A stretch of 21,581 nt of DNA from an uncultured Collinsella sp. (GTDB taxonomy: Bacteria; Actinomycetota; Coriobacteriia; Coriobacteriales; Coriobacteriaceae), in the NCBI GenBank assembly GCA_900549555.1, contig UROO01000026.1:1-21581 (forward strand), read 5' to 3'. The translations under genes and the position numbers were made by a program. The notes beneath the pieces were generated by a model that saw only the letters and a program-made list of their open reading frames with translations, had not been told where the DNA came from and ran no database searches. Shown here one piece after another: positions 14,884 through 21,581 of the stretch; positions within the stretch are counted from its first letter, which is position 1; each line of letters starts with the position of its first letter.

Positions 14884-14966
14884 ATTAGCATAAAGTATGC
14901 TTGCTGCCGCACCAAAATGTTGGCTATTTACTCATCTGACCCGAAAAACGCGCAACTACCGCGCTC

Positions 14967-15626
14967 CTAAGAAAGCGTGAGCAGCTCCGGCAGCTGGTCG
15001 ATAATCTTGTCCGCGGCATCCTGGCTAAAGCCAAAGCGCTCCTCGCGCTTGGCAATGACCGTCAGGCCGGCTCGCTTGCCGGCAGTGATGCCGGGCACCG
15101 AATCCTCAACGCAGCAGCAGCGATTCGCGGGCAGCCCCAGCAGGTCCAGCGCATGCAGGTAGATGTCGGGCTCGGGCTTGCTCTCCTTAAACTGCTCGCC
15201 GCTCACCACATACTCAAAGGCATCCGACAGCCCGCACGCATTGAGCACTTCCTCGATGCTAACCATGGGAGACGAGCTGGCAAGCGCCACGCGAACGCCA
15301 CGGCGCGGCAGCTCTCGAATCGTATCCACGGCGCCTGGGTTAATCAAAGCCTGATAGTCGCGCGGACGCTTATGCGCCCACTCGTCCCAACGGGCCAACG
15401 CTTCCTCGCCAGTGAAATGCCCCTTACCGGCGCGCTCAAACCAATCGACCAGCATACGCAGGAAGAACTGATGCGAGGTACCGACCTGCCCATTCAACTC
15501 CTCTTGAGTCAGATTAAGCCCAAGCTCTTTGGCAAACGCGGCAGTCTCGCCCAGGTAGTAATACTCGGTATCGACAATGACGCCGTCCATGTCAAAGATA
15601 ACGGCGTCGAACGGAAACGCGGACAC
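14967..15626 (-). CDS. HAD-family hydrolase, beta-phosphoglucomutase-like subgroup
   Basis: This 219-residue HAD protein has motif I FDMDGVIVDTE (nucleophile Asp12, acid/base Asp14), motif II LASSSP, motif III lysine in ESKPEPDIY and motif IV VEDSVPG, with a helical cap between motifs I and II. This is the subgroup of beta-phosphoglucomutase and small-sugar phosphatases; the exact substrate is not evident. The GTG at 15626 was chosen because AGGGAGG lies five bases upstream and the protein then begins just before motif I; the open frame extends to 15674 through a terminator hairpin, which is unlikely to be coding. It is an independent unit between terminators at 15642-15667 and 14843-14883. 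A link to the sugar operon is possible but not shown. Confidence 0.85.
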   Translation of the reverse strand: MSAFPFDAVIFDMDGVIVDTEYYYLGETAAFAKELGLNLTQEELNGQVGTSHQFFLRMLVDWFERAGKGHFTGEEALARWDEWAHKRPRDYQALINPGAVDTIRELPRRGVRVALASSSPMVSIEEVLNACGLSDAFEYVVSGEQFKESKPEPDIYLHALDLLGLPANRCCCVEDSVPGITAGKRAGLTVIAKREERFGFSQDAADKIIDQLPELLTLS

Positions 15627-15641
15627 GGCACCCTCCCTAAC

Positions 15642-15667
15642 AAAAGGGCGCCCGCAAGCAGGCGCCC
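15642..15667 (-). terminator. Intrinsic terminator between the two HAD genes
   Basis: On the minus strand, GGGCGCC and GGCGCCC form a seven-pair stem with an eight-base loop, followed by TTTTG. It lies 24 bases after the stop of the Cof-type gene and immediately before the ribosome binding site of the next HAD gene. Confidence 0.75.
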
Positions 15668-15690
15668 GAACCATGCATTAATCGGCGATT

Positions 15691-16533
15691 CTAACCCAGT
15701 AGCTTATCCAGCGCCACCGCAATACCATCTTCGTTGTTATTGGCGGTCACCATCTGGGCCACTGCCTTAACCTCATCGACGGCGTTGCCCATGGCAACAC
15801 CGGTGCCGGCCCACTCAATCATGGACTTGTCATTCTGGCCGTCGCCAAACGATACGACCTCGCTGGCATCGATGCCAAGCTTGGGCAGGGCACCCTCGAG
15901 CGCGCGGGCCTTGTCGATACCGGGCGCCGTGTACTCAAAGTACCAGTCGGCCGTAAACATGCCCGAAAGCGTCTGGGTAAAGGGCGCATACATCTCCTCG
16001 TAATGCGCCTGCAGGTAGGCCGGATCGCCCGCCGTCAGCAGCTTGTCCACGGGATAAGCATCAGCAACCTCATGCAGGCTCTCCACCTCGCGGATCTTAA
16101 GATCGCACGCATCGCGCTCATACTTGACGATATTCTTCTGCGAGCCGTCAGGCAGCGTGATCATGCAATGGTACGAGTCCTCGACATGCAAATCACGACC
16201 GAGCGAAATCATAGGAATCACGTCAAAATTACGCAGGTGATCAATCAGGCGATGCAATTCGTCGGCAGGCATAGCCTGATCGAACAGCACCTCGTCGGTC
16301 TGAGCGTCGACCACATGCGCGCCGTTAAAGGCAACTAGCAGACCGTCATGGTTTTGAAGATCGAGCTCCTGCGCCAAGGCGTGCAGCCCCCATGCGGGAC
16401 GGCCCGAAGCCAAGATGAGCTTAATGCCCGACTCCTGCGCCGCGAGCAGCTTCTCGCGCGTACGCGGGCTGATGACCTTTTGGTCGTTGGTGAGCGTACC
16501 GTCGATATCCATTGCGATGGCTTTGATTGCCAT
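15691..16533 (-). CDS. Cof-type HAD-IIB family phosphatase
   Basis: This 280-residue protein opens IKAIAMDIDGTLTND, with nucleophile Asp9 and Asp11, then SGIKLILASGRP (motif II), a large alpha/beta C2B cap in the middle, and VVSFGDGQNDKSMIEWAGTGVAMGNA (motifs III-IV) near the C-terminus. Length and order match the Cof/YidA group of sugar-phosphate and cofactor phosphatases in the cytoplasm; the substrate cannot be told. The ATG at 16533 has GGGAGG five bases upstream and begins right at the fold; the open frame extends to 16584 without a site. It is followed by its own terminator. No clear promoter was found in the upstream intergenic region. Confidence 0.88.
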   Translation of the reverse strand: MAIKAIAMDIDGTLTNDQKVISPRTREKLLAAQESGIKLILASGRPAWGLHALAQELDLQNHDGLLVAFNGAHVVDAQTDEVLFDQAMPADELHRLIDHLRNFDVIPMISLGRDLHVEDSYHCMITLPDGSQKNIVKYERDACDLKIREVESLHEVADAYPVDKLLTAGDPAYLQAHYEEMYAPFTQTLSGMFTADWYFEYTAPGIDKARALEGALPKLGIDASEVVSFGDGQNDKSMIEWAGTGVAMGNAVDEVKAVAQMVTANNNEDGIAVALDKLLG

Positions 16534-16766
16534 ATATGCCTCCCTGTCATTGAGTAACCTTGTCTGAGCCATCATACAGAACACCTACTGCGGCTCTGTC
16601 TGCAACGGGTAAAAAGTCATATTGTCCCGAACATGAACGGGACGCCATCTCGGGGCTTAATCGTTCCAGCCTAAACGCCGAGCCACCACATACAAAGCTG
16701 GCGACACCAAGCGCGACCGTTCCACGAACCTCGTTTCACCCCGTAGAAAAAATTTCAAAATTAGTC

Positions 16767-16795
16767 TTGTCAAATCAGCAAAACGAACGTACTTT
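16767..16795 (+). promoter_or_regulatory. Weak promoter candidate for the trio
   Basis: TTGTCA (5 of 6) and TACTTT (3 of 6) stand 17 bases apart. If used, it would give an untranslated leader of about 335 bases. Confidence 0.28.
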
Positions 16796-16798
16796 AAA

Positions 16799-16820
16799 GA
16801 TGACCGCTCCGGTGGTCATC
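16799..16820. other. Hairpin in the intergenic region
   Basis: GATGACC and GGTCATC form a seven-base perfect inverted repeat with an eight-base loop, followed by GTTTG on the plus strand. It could be an operator, a leader structure or a weak terminator; no gene ends nearby on the plus strand, which makes a simple terminator less likely. Confidence 0.45.
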
Positions 16821-17056
16821 GTTTGATCGAGCATATTCAGTTTCAGTTTTCAGCGTGTAAGAGAAAGAAGATCGGCAAAGTACAACCCCAAACGCAATGA
16901 CAACTTAATGAGGTAACTGCCACATGTGAGGCGCCCAGGGCATTGCTGTCTCGATTTTGAGCACGATGCCTTCCGCCTTGCATGGGCCGTTCCATCCCGC
17001 CCCTGCAGCAACTGCCTCACGGGCTCATTGAAAACCGCATAGCACCCCAACGTCAG

Positions 17057-17121
17057 CACATCACCCATGGCAAGCACATCACTCACGACAACCAACACAT
17101 CAACAAACAGCACGAACATCA
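17057..17121 (+). repeat. Spaced CACATCA direct repeats in the leader
   Basis: CACATCA occurs at 17057, 17075 and 17096, with a fourth partial copy ACATCA at 17116. The spacings of about 18-21 bases are close to two helical turns. The surrounding sequence is rich in A and C and poor in G, so the RNA would be largely unstructured just before the ribosome binding site. Chance in a biased stretch is possible. Confidence 0.4.
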
Positions 17122-17137
17122 ACCGATTGGAGAAGCT

Positions 17138-18028
17138 ATGACAAACCACCACGCTGAAGACGGCGATAAGAAAAGCATTCTGGATGCCCGCATTGAGCGA
17201 GCATATGCAAACGAATATGACGCCGCCTTTGCCGCCGCGACCATCAAGAACTACGCGTCGCTACCGCTCGCGACGATCTTGGCCGACCACCCTCAACTGC
17301 TGAAGCGCTGCACAAAGATCATGGGCGACCCCGACATTCGCAAGCTGACAGACCCCTATGCCCCAAAACGCGACAACGATTCGTACGTTCTTACCGTAGG
17401 CTGCCTAGCCCATATGCTTACGGCGCTCGACACGAAACTCAAGCTCGAATGGGAACCCGACGAGCGTCATGAACTCGAAAGCAAGCGGAACACCCTGCGC
17501 ACCGCACTGTTCCTTCCGTTGGACGGCCTCAAGCGCTGCAACGTCGAGCTCAATACACAGGCGCGGCAAAAGCCCGGGACCACAGGGCAGAAAACTCCGA
17601 GACCCCATGCAGCCATCGTCGACCGCAACCGATATAACCGCATGACCGCGCACTTTTCCGCCGAGGGAGCAGCCATAAGGACGCTGATCGACCTGCTGTG
17701 CCTCCTGAGCATCAACGAGCTATTTGAGGGCTATCTCGCCCTTGTTCCCGCGACGGCACCCAAGTCGGTAGCAAAGATCATCGAGACCTGCAGACGCCAG
17801 TTTGAGCGCCATCGCAATGGCAGCGAGATGAACGCCAGCATCGCGCAGTACTACGCGGCTCATTACAAAAATGACGGATGTGCCCCTGTCGAGCATCAGC
17901 TGCGGCTCGCCTACACCACGCCCGCCGCAACGCTCCATCGCTTTGGAGCCCTTGGCGCTTGCGAGCCGCACGGACAGGCAGCCTGCCCCACAACCGAGCT
18001 CGATCTCAGGCTCGGACGAACCCTGTAG
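17138..18028 (+). CDS. Hypothetical protein, first gene of the ClpP/VirD4-like trio
   Basis: I do not recognise this 296-residue protein. It begins MTNHHAEDGDKKSILDARIE, is mainly charged and appears largely helical. It has one moderately hydrophobic stretch near residues 178-205 (from GAAIRTLIDLLCLL to LALVPA), too mixed to call a membrane helix, and has no signal peptide. A basic, proline-containing segment (about residues 140-160, RQKPGTTGQKTPRP) may be a linker between two halves. The ATG at 17138 has GGAG five bases upstream; an upstream in-frame ATG at 16982 lacks one. The ClpP-like gene follows after 63 bases on the same strand, so joint function with it and the ATPase is likely but unproven. 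Confidence 0.75.
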   Translation: MTNHHAEDGDKKSILDARIERAYANEYDAAFAAATIKNYASLPLATILADHPQLLKRCTKIMGDPDIRKLTDPYAPKRDNDSYVLTVGCLAHMLTALDTKLKLEWEPDERHELESKRNTLRTALFLPLDGLKRCNVELNTQARQKPGTTGQKTPRPHAAIVDRNRYNRMTAHFSAEGAAIRTLIDLLCLLSINELFEGYLALVPATAPKSVAKIIETCRRQFERHRNGSEMNASIAQYYAAHYKNDGCAPVEHQLRLAYTTPAATLHRFGALGACEPHGQAACPTTELDLRLGRTL

Positions 18029-18091
18029 CCCGCCAGCCCCTCCGCGGGCAACAATCCTATTCCACAACACAACCAACAGAAAGGAGTCCCC

Positions 18092-18709
18092 ATGGACACC
18101 AATCATTCCCCCATCATCAGCCCCCTCACCATGCGTGAATCCGCCCGAGGTATCACGCTCACCAGCATTTACGATGAGATGCTCGCCCGTCGCGAGCTCT
18201 CCGTCATGGGAAACATCGAAACCCCGATGGCCCACGACCTATGCCAGCAGATCCGCCTGCTCGATGCCACCGACCCCAGCCGCCCCATCACCATATTTGT
18301 CGCCAGCGCCGGCGGAAGCGTGCGATCGGGTCTTGCGATCTATGACGCCATGCGCCTCGCATCGTGCCCCATCCGCACCGTCTGCCTGGAATTCGCCGCG
18401 TCCATGGGCGCCGTGATCTTTATGGGCGGCGACGATCGCCGTATGGCGCCCCATGCAGAGCTCATGATTCACGACCCGCTGATCCCCCAGGGGGCAGGCG
18501 GCTCGGCACTTGCGCTGCAGGAAACCAGCCGGCGTCTCATGCAGACCCGCAAGGCCCTCACGCAAATCCTCTCGGACCGCAGCGGCCTCACGCCCAAGCG
18601 CATCCAGTCCCTCACTGCAAAAGACACCTACCTTTCGGCCGAGCGCGCCGTCGAGCTCGGCTTTGCCCACGAAATCCTCTCGACCACCAAGGAGGTCGCC
18701 CATGTCTAA
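18092..18709 (+). CDS. ClpP-like serine peptidase (accessory copy)
   Basis: This 205-residue protein aligns along its length with ClpP peptidase subunits. The triad is intact: Ser104 in EFAASMGA, His127 in ELMIHDPL and Asp178 in KDTYLSAERAVELG, with spacings near those of E. coli ClpP. The oxyanion loop reads SAGG (72-75) instead of the usual SPGG. The N-terminus is longer and unlike that of housekeeping ClpP, which matters because this part gates the pore and contacts the unfoldase. No Clp ATPase gene is adjacent; the next gene, overlapping by 8 bases (ATGTCTAA), encodes a VirD4-like ATPase. AAAGGAG precedes the ATG. It may process a specific protein, like phage ClpP-type head proteases, or act with the neighbouring ATPase (inference). 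Confidence 0.88.
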   Translation: MDTNHSPIISPLTMRESARGITLTSIYDEMLARRELSVMGNIETPMAHDLCQQIRLLDATDPSRPITIFVASAGGSVRSGLAIYDAMRLASCPIRTVCLEFAASMGAVIFMGGDDRRMAPHAELMIHDPLIPQGAGGSALALQETSRRLMQTRKALTQILSDRSGLTPKRIQSLTAKDTYLSAERAVELGFAHEILSTTKEVAHV

Positions 18710-20006
18710 CCTCACCAGCCGCCTCGCCGCATCTGAGTCCGCATCGTCCACCATCCTCGCCAAGGATCGAACGCTTTCCTGCGACACCCGCCAAACGGGA
18801 CTCAACAACAATGCACTTGTGATCGGCCCCTCGGGAGCCGGCAAGACCCGAAACGTCCTCAAGCCCAACCTGCTGCAAATGAACGCAAGCTACATCGTGC
18901 TCGACACCAAAGGCACGCTCTGTCGCGAAGTGGGACCCGTGCTGGCAGCCCACGGTTACTGCGTGCAATGTCTCAACTTCGCCGACCTCAACACCGTCCC
19001 GGTCCTTGCGCCCGGCATCGAGCGCTGCGGCTACAACCCCCTGAGGCACATTCGCCGCAAGGCGGACGGCAGGCCCAACCAGCAGGACATTCTCTCGGTG
19101 GCAAAGGCCATCTGCCCCATCGAGGACAACAACCAGCCCTTTTGGGATCATGCGGCGGCAAACCTGCTGTCGTGTCTTATCGCCTACGTCACCGAACAGC
19201 TACCCGCCGACGAGCAGACGATCAGCTCGGTCATCAAGCTGATCGAGCACCTGCAGGACGGTGCCACGGGTCGATTGTTTGACGACCTGATCACGACCGA
19301 CCCCCAAAGCTATGCCCTCTCGCTATGGCGGCGCTACGCCATTACGCAAAATGCCGAGCGCATGCACGCGAGCATCGTCGGCATCCTTGCCGAAAAGGTC
19401 ATGTGTCTGGGATTCGACGGTGCGGCACAGCTCTATCGTGAGTGCCATCAGGTGGACTTCGCTTCCATGGGACACACCCCCTGCGCCCTGTTTGTAACCG
19501 TGAGCGATATCGACCGCAATCTCGATCCGCTGACCGGCCTCTTTATTACGCAGGCGTTTATGGGCCTCATTCGCGAGGCCGATAGGCAGCCCGACGGCAG
19601 CCTGCCCGTGCCCGTGCGCTTTATGCTCGATGACTTCGCAAATCTGCAGATCCCCCAGATCGACAACGTGCTCTCGATTATCCGAAGCCGCAACATCTGG
19701 GCGACGCTGCTGCTGCAGTCGACCAACCAGCTCGATGCGCTCTATGGCGAGGCACGCGCACGCTCCATCATGGGCAACTGCGACACGCATCTGGTGTTGG
19801 CGTTCCAGGATCCCGAGAGTGCCCGGGTGTTTTCCGACCGCGCCGACGCGCTGCCCAGCACGCTCATGGCGACGCCGATCGATCGCTCGTGGCTCTTTGT
19901 ACGCGGTCGCACTCCCGAACAGGTCGAGCGCTTTAGGCTCGAAGACCATCCGCTCTACGGGGAGCTGCCCGAGGCGCAGCGAGGCCATGCGGAGGCCGAG
20001 ATCTAG
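18702..20006 (+). CDS. VirD4/TraG-like coupling-protein ATPase without membrane domain
   Basis: This 434-residue P-loop ATPase resembles type IV coupling proteins of Gram-positive conjugative elements. Visible are Walker A GPSGAGKT (42-49) followed by NVLKPNLLQM, SYIVLDTKG (63-71), GYNPLRHI (110-117), FWDHAAANLL (148-157), and Walker B RFMLDDFANL (306-315), then IIRSRNIWATLLLQSTNQLDAL and IMGNCDTHLVLAF. The usual DEFAN is LDDFAN here, Asp replacing the catalytic Glu. The N-terminal transmembrane helices of VirD4 proteins (family lengths often 550-700) are absent: the ATG at 18702 has AAGGAGG six bases upstream and overlaps the clpP-like stop, so a longer start is unlikely. It is thus predicted to be soluble or recruited by a partner. 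No relaxase, integrase or mating-pore gene is nearby. Confidence 0.85.
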   Translation: MSNLTSRLAASESASSTILAKDRTLSCDTRQTGLNNNALVIGPSGAGKTRNVLKPNLLQMNASYIVLDTKGTLCREVGPVLAAHGYCVQCLNFADLNTVPVLAPGIERCGYNPLRHIRRKADGRPNQQDILSVAKAICPIEDNNQPFWDHAAANLLSCLIAYVTEQLPADEQTISSVIKLIEHLQDGATGRLFDDLITTDPQSYALSLWRRYAITQNAERMHASIVGILAEKVMCLGFDGAAQLYRECHQVDFASMGHTPCALFVTVSDIDRNLDPLTGLFITQAFMGLIREADRQPDGSLPVPVRFMLDDFANLQIPQIDNVLSIIRSRNIWATLLLQSTNQLDALYGEARARSIMGNCDTHLVLAFQDPESARVFSDRADALPSTLMATPIDRSWLFVRGRTPEQVERFRLEDHPLYGELPEAQRGHAEAEI

Positions 20007-20085
20007 GCGCAGGGTTCTCGCAGCGCGCGACGCCCCGGCGATGTTCCACAAAGACCGTGCGCCCCGGGACCACGGCAAAGCAAAG

Positions 20086-20115
20086 GGGGCCCGCATCCGA
20101 TAGGATACGGGCCCC
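20086..20115 (-). terminator. Terminator between the convergent trio and pgi
   Basis: GGGGCCCG, a C/A mismatch, then ATCC pair with GGAT and CGGGCCCC around a GATA loop, a twelve-pair stem. On the minus strand it is followed by CTTTGCTTT, so it best serves pgi, whose stop is 34 bases away. It may also stop plus-strand transcripts of the trio. Confidence 0.75.
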
Positions 20116-20148
20116 TGACTATAAGGCGCGATGCGTTAACAGCAGCGA

Positions 20149-21536
20149 CTACTTGCGATGCGCGCGATAGAACTCGATGAGCGCCTGGGTCGAAGCGTCC
20201 TGCTCGGCCTTGGCGGCATCGTCGTGGAAGGCAGGGGTGATCTGCTTGGCAAGCTGCTTGCCCAACTCGACGCCCCACTGGTCGTAGGAATCGATGCCCC
20301 AGACCGTGCCCTCGACAAACGTGATGTGCTCGTACAGGGCGATGAGCTCGCCGAGCGCAAACGGGGTCAGCGTGTCGCCGAAGATCGAGGTCGTCGGACG
20401 GTTGCCCTCAAAGCAGCGGGCGGGGACGATCTGCTCGGGCGTGCCCTCGGCACGAACCTCGTCGGCCGTCTTGCCAAAGGCGAGCGCCTTGGTCTGGGCC
20501 AGGAAGTTGCCCAGGAACAGCTCGTGCACGTCCTGACCGCTGTCGGTTGCGGGGTTGGCGGTATTGGCGAAGGCGATGAAATCGGCCGGAACCACCACGG
20601 TGCCCTGGTGCAGCAGCTGGTAGAAGGCATGCTGGCCGTTGGTGCCGGGCTCGCCCCAGAAGATCTCACCGGTGTCGGAGGTCACGGCGCTGCCGTCCCA
20701 GCGGACGTGCTTGCCGTTGGACTCCATGGTGAGCTGCTGCAGGTAGGCCGGGAAACGATGCAGGTACTGGCAGTACGGAAGCACGGCGTGGCTCTTGGAA
20801 CCGAAGAAGTTGACGTACCAGACGTTAAGCAGGCCCATCAGCGCGACGGCGTTGTTCTCGAGCGGCGTGTTGCAGAAGTACTCGTCGATGGCATGGAAGC
20901 CCTCAAGGAACTGCTGGAAGCGCTCGGGGCCGAGCACGACGATCAGCGACAGGCCCACGGCGGAGTCGACGGAGTAGCGGCCGCCGACCCAGTTCCAGAA
21001 ACCGAAGGCGTTAGCGGGGTCGATGCCGAAGGCCTCGACCTTCTCGAGTGCGGTGGAGACAGCGACGAAGTGCTTGGCCACGGCCTCGGCGTTCTGCTCA
21101 TCGGAGCCGTCGATGGCGCCCCGAGCCTTGAGCTGCTCGAGCATCCAGGTCTTGACCTCGCGAGCGTTGGTGAGGGTCTCGAGCGTGGTGAAGGTCTTGG
21201 AGACGATGATCACGAGCGTGGTCTCGGGGTCCAGGCCGCGAAGCTTCTCGGCCTGGTCGTTGGGGTCGATGTTGGAGATATAGCGGCAGTCGATACCGGC
21301 GTCGGCATAGGGACGCAGGGCCTCGTAAGCCATGACCGGGCCCAGATCGGAGCCGCCGATGCCGATGGACACCAGGTGCTCGATCTTTTTGCCGGTAACG
21401 CCCTTCCACTCACCGGAGCGAACGCGCTCGGCGAAGGCATACATGCGGTCGAGGACCTCGTGCACGTCGGCGACGACGTCCTGGCCGTCGACGATGAGCT
21501 GGCCCTTCTCGGTTGCCGGGCGGCGCAGTGCGGTGT
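20149..21536 (-). CDS. pgi: Pgi, glucose-6-phosphate isomerase (5'-truncated)
   Basis: Pgi interconverts glucose-6-phosphate and fructose-6-phosphate in the cytoplasm. About 461 residues are present, ending in IEFYRAHRK. Visible signatures are SIGIGGSDLGP, SKTFTTLETLTNAR, FWNWVGGRYSVDSAVG, the block from LLNVWYVNFFGS to LQQLTMESNGKHV, GTNGQHAFYQLLHQG, and IDSYDQWGVELGK. The true N-terminus (about 80-90 residues of a usual 540-550) lies beyond the contig end. The frame stays open upstream of the first possible start at 21465 and reads TALRRPATEKGQLIVDG to the adapter junction, which matches internal Pgi sequence, so 21465 is not the real start. It would consume the glucose-6-phosphate made by the FrlB-like deglycase, though the genes are not in one operon. 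Confidence 0.95.
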
Positions 21537-21581
21537 CTGTCTCTTATACACCTCTGACGCTGCCGACGAACTCTAGGGGGT
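21537..21581 (+). other. Illumina Nextera adapter with probable i5 index (artefact)
   Basis: CTGTCTCTTATACAC and, after one mismatch (C for A at 21552), TCTGACGCTGCCGACGA match the Nextera read-1 adapter. The next eight bases (21570-21577, ACTCTAGG) are in the index position; from memory they equal the reverse complement of Nextera index S516. It is not genomic. Confidence 0.95.

Larger units (their letters stand above)
16534..17137. other. 604-base gene-free region and long leader of the plus-strand trio
   Basis: No supported gene lies here. The short frames in it lack ribosome binding sites and recognisable protein features. It holds a weak plus-strand promoter candidate (16767-16795), a hairpin (16799-16820), and a C/A-rich, G-poor final stretch with repeated CACATCA words (17057-17121). 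The middle (about 16600-16760) shows nothing I can name. A TTGACA on the minus strand (16773-16768) has no acceptable -10 box. Confidence 0.6.

Noticed and set aside
17057..17121. CRISPR-like array
   Set aside because: The repeated unit is only seven bases with uneven 11-14 base spacers and no cas genes; it does not meet any CRISPR pattern.
16982..17137. N-terminal extension of the first trio gene
   Set aside because: No ribosome binding site precedes the ATG at 16982, and the extension would encode low-complexity His-rich repeats; the ATG at 17138 has GGAG at good spacing.
16850..17152. Minus-strand frame of 100 codons with hydrophobic N-terminus
   Set aside because: It starts at a GTG without a ribosome binding site and overlaps the start of the plus-strand trio; the hydrophobic part is the reverse of the C/A-rich leader.
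17138..20006. Integrated conjugative element
   Set aside because: Only a coupling-protein-like ATPase is present; I see no relaxase, integrase, mating-pore genes, attachment sites or flanking direct repeats.
20158..21576. 472-codon plus-strand frame over pgi
   Set aside because: It is antisense to pgi and runs into the adapter.

Overview
ORGANISM AND SAMPLE. This is a high-GC bacterial contig (estimated by eye at about 58-60% G+C) with strong AGGAGG-type ribosome binding sites. Gene content and codon style suggest a gut actinobacterium of the Coriobacteriia, most likely Collinsella; this is an inference, as the window holds no rRNA or other marker. Both ends are Illumina Nextera adapter sequence (6-39 and 21537-21581), so the biological sequence is 40-21536. 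It breaks off inside ettA on the left and pgi on the right. LAYOUT. (1) 40-1576, minus: the N-terminal end of the ABC-F translation factor EttA, then an SdpR/SdpI-like pair (autorepressor plus membrane protein) with its own promoter, a palindromic operator and a good terminator. (2) 1755-3346, plus: tcdA (tRNA t6A dehydratase) followed closely by a TatD-family metallohydrolase. (3) 3428-14816, minus: the main accessory locus. A HutC-type GntR regulator precedes a ten-gene run: YfcC-type permease, YtcJ-type amidohydrolase, FrlC-like epimerase, FrlB-like SIS deglycase, FrlD-like kinase, an intra-operon terminator-like hairpin, a second divergent PfkB kinase, an ACMSD-like amidohydrolase, a YjbQ protein, a BtpA/SgcQ protein and an FGGY carbohydrate kinase. 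(4) 14967-16533, minus: two HAD phosphatases of different subclasses, each followed by an intrinsic terminator. (5) 16534-20006, plus: a 604-bp gene-free leader, then an unrecognised protein, a ClpP-like serine peptidase with its complete triad, and a VirD4/TraG-like ATPase without its membrane domain. (6) 20149-21536, minus: pgi, converging on the trio across a strong hairpin.  HOW THE GENES MAY WORK TOGETHER. The permease, epimerase, kinase and deglycase match the logic of fructoselysine (frl) and fructose-asparagine (fra) catabolism: import of a glycated amino acid, optional epimerisation, 6-phosphorylation, and cleavage to glucose-6-phosphate plus amine. The extra parts (second kinase, two amidohydrolases with altered metal-binding motifs, YjbQ, BtpA, FGGY kinase) are not in the known frl or fra operons and suggest a wider or different substrate. 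Glucose-6-phosphate would enter glycolysis through Pgi. The plus-strand trio looks like a separate accessory unit pairing a conjugation-type ATPase with a ClpP-like peptidase; no relaxase, integrase or other mating gene is visible. No tRNA, rRNA, CRISPR array, IS element or known riboswitch was recognised.
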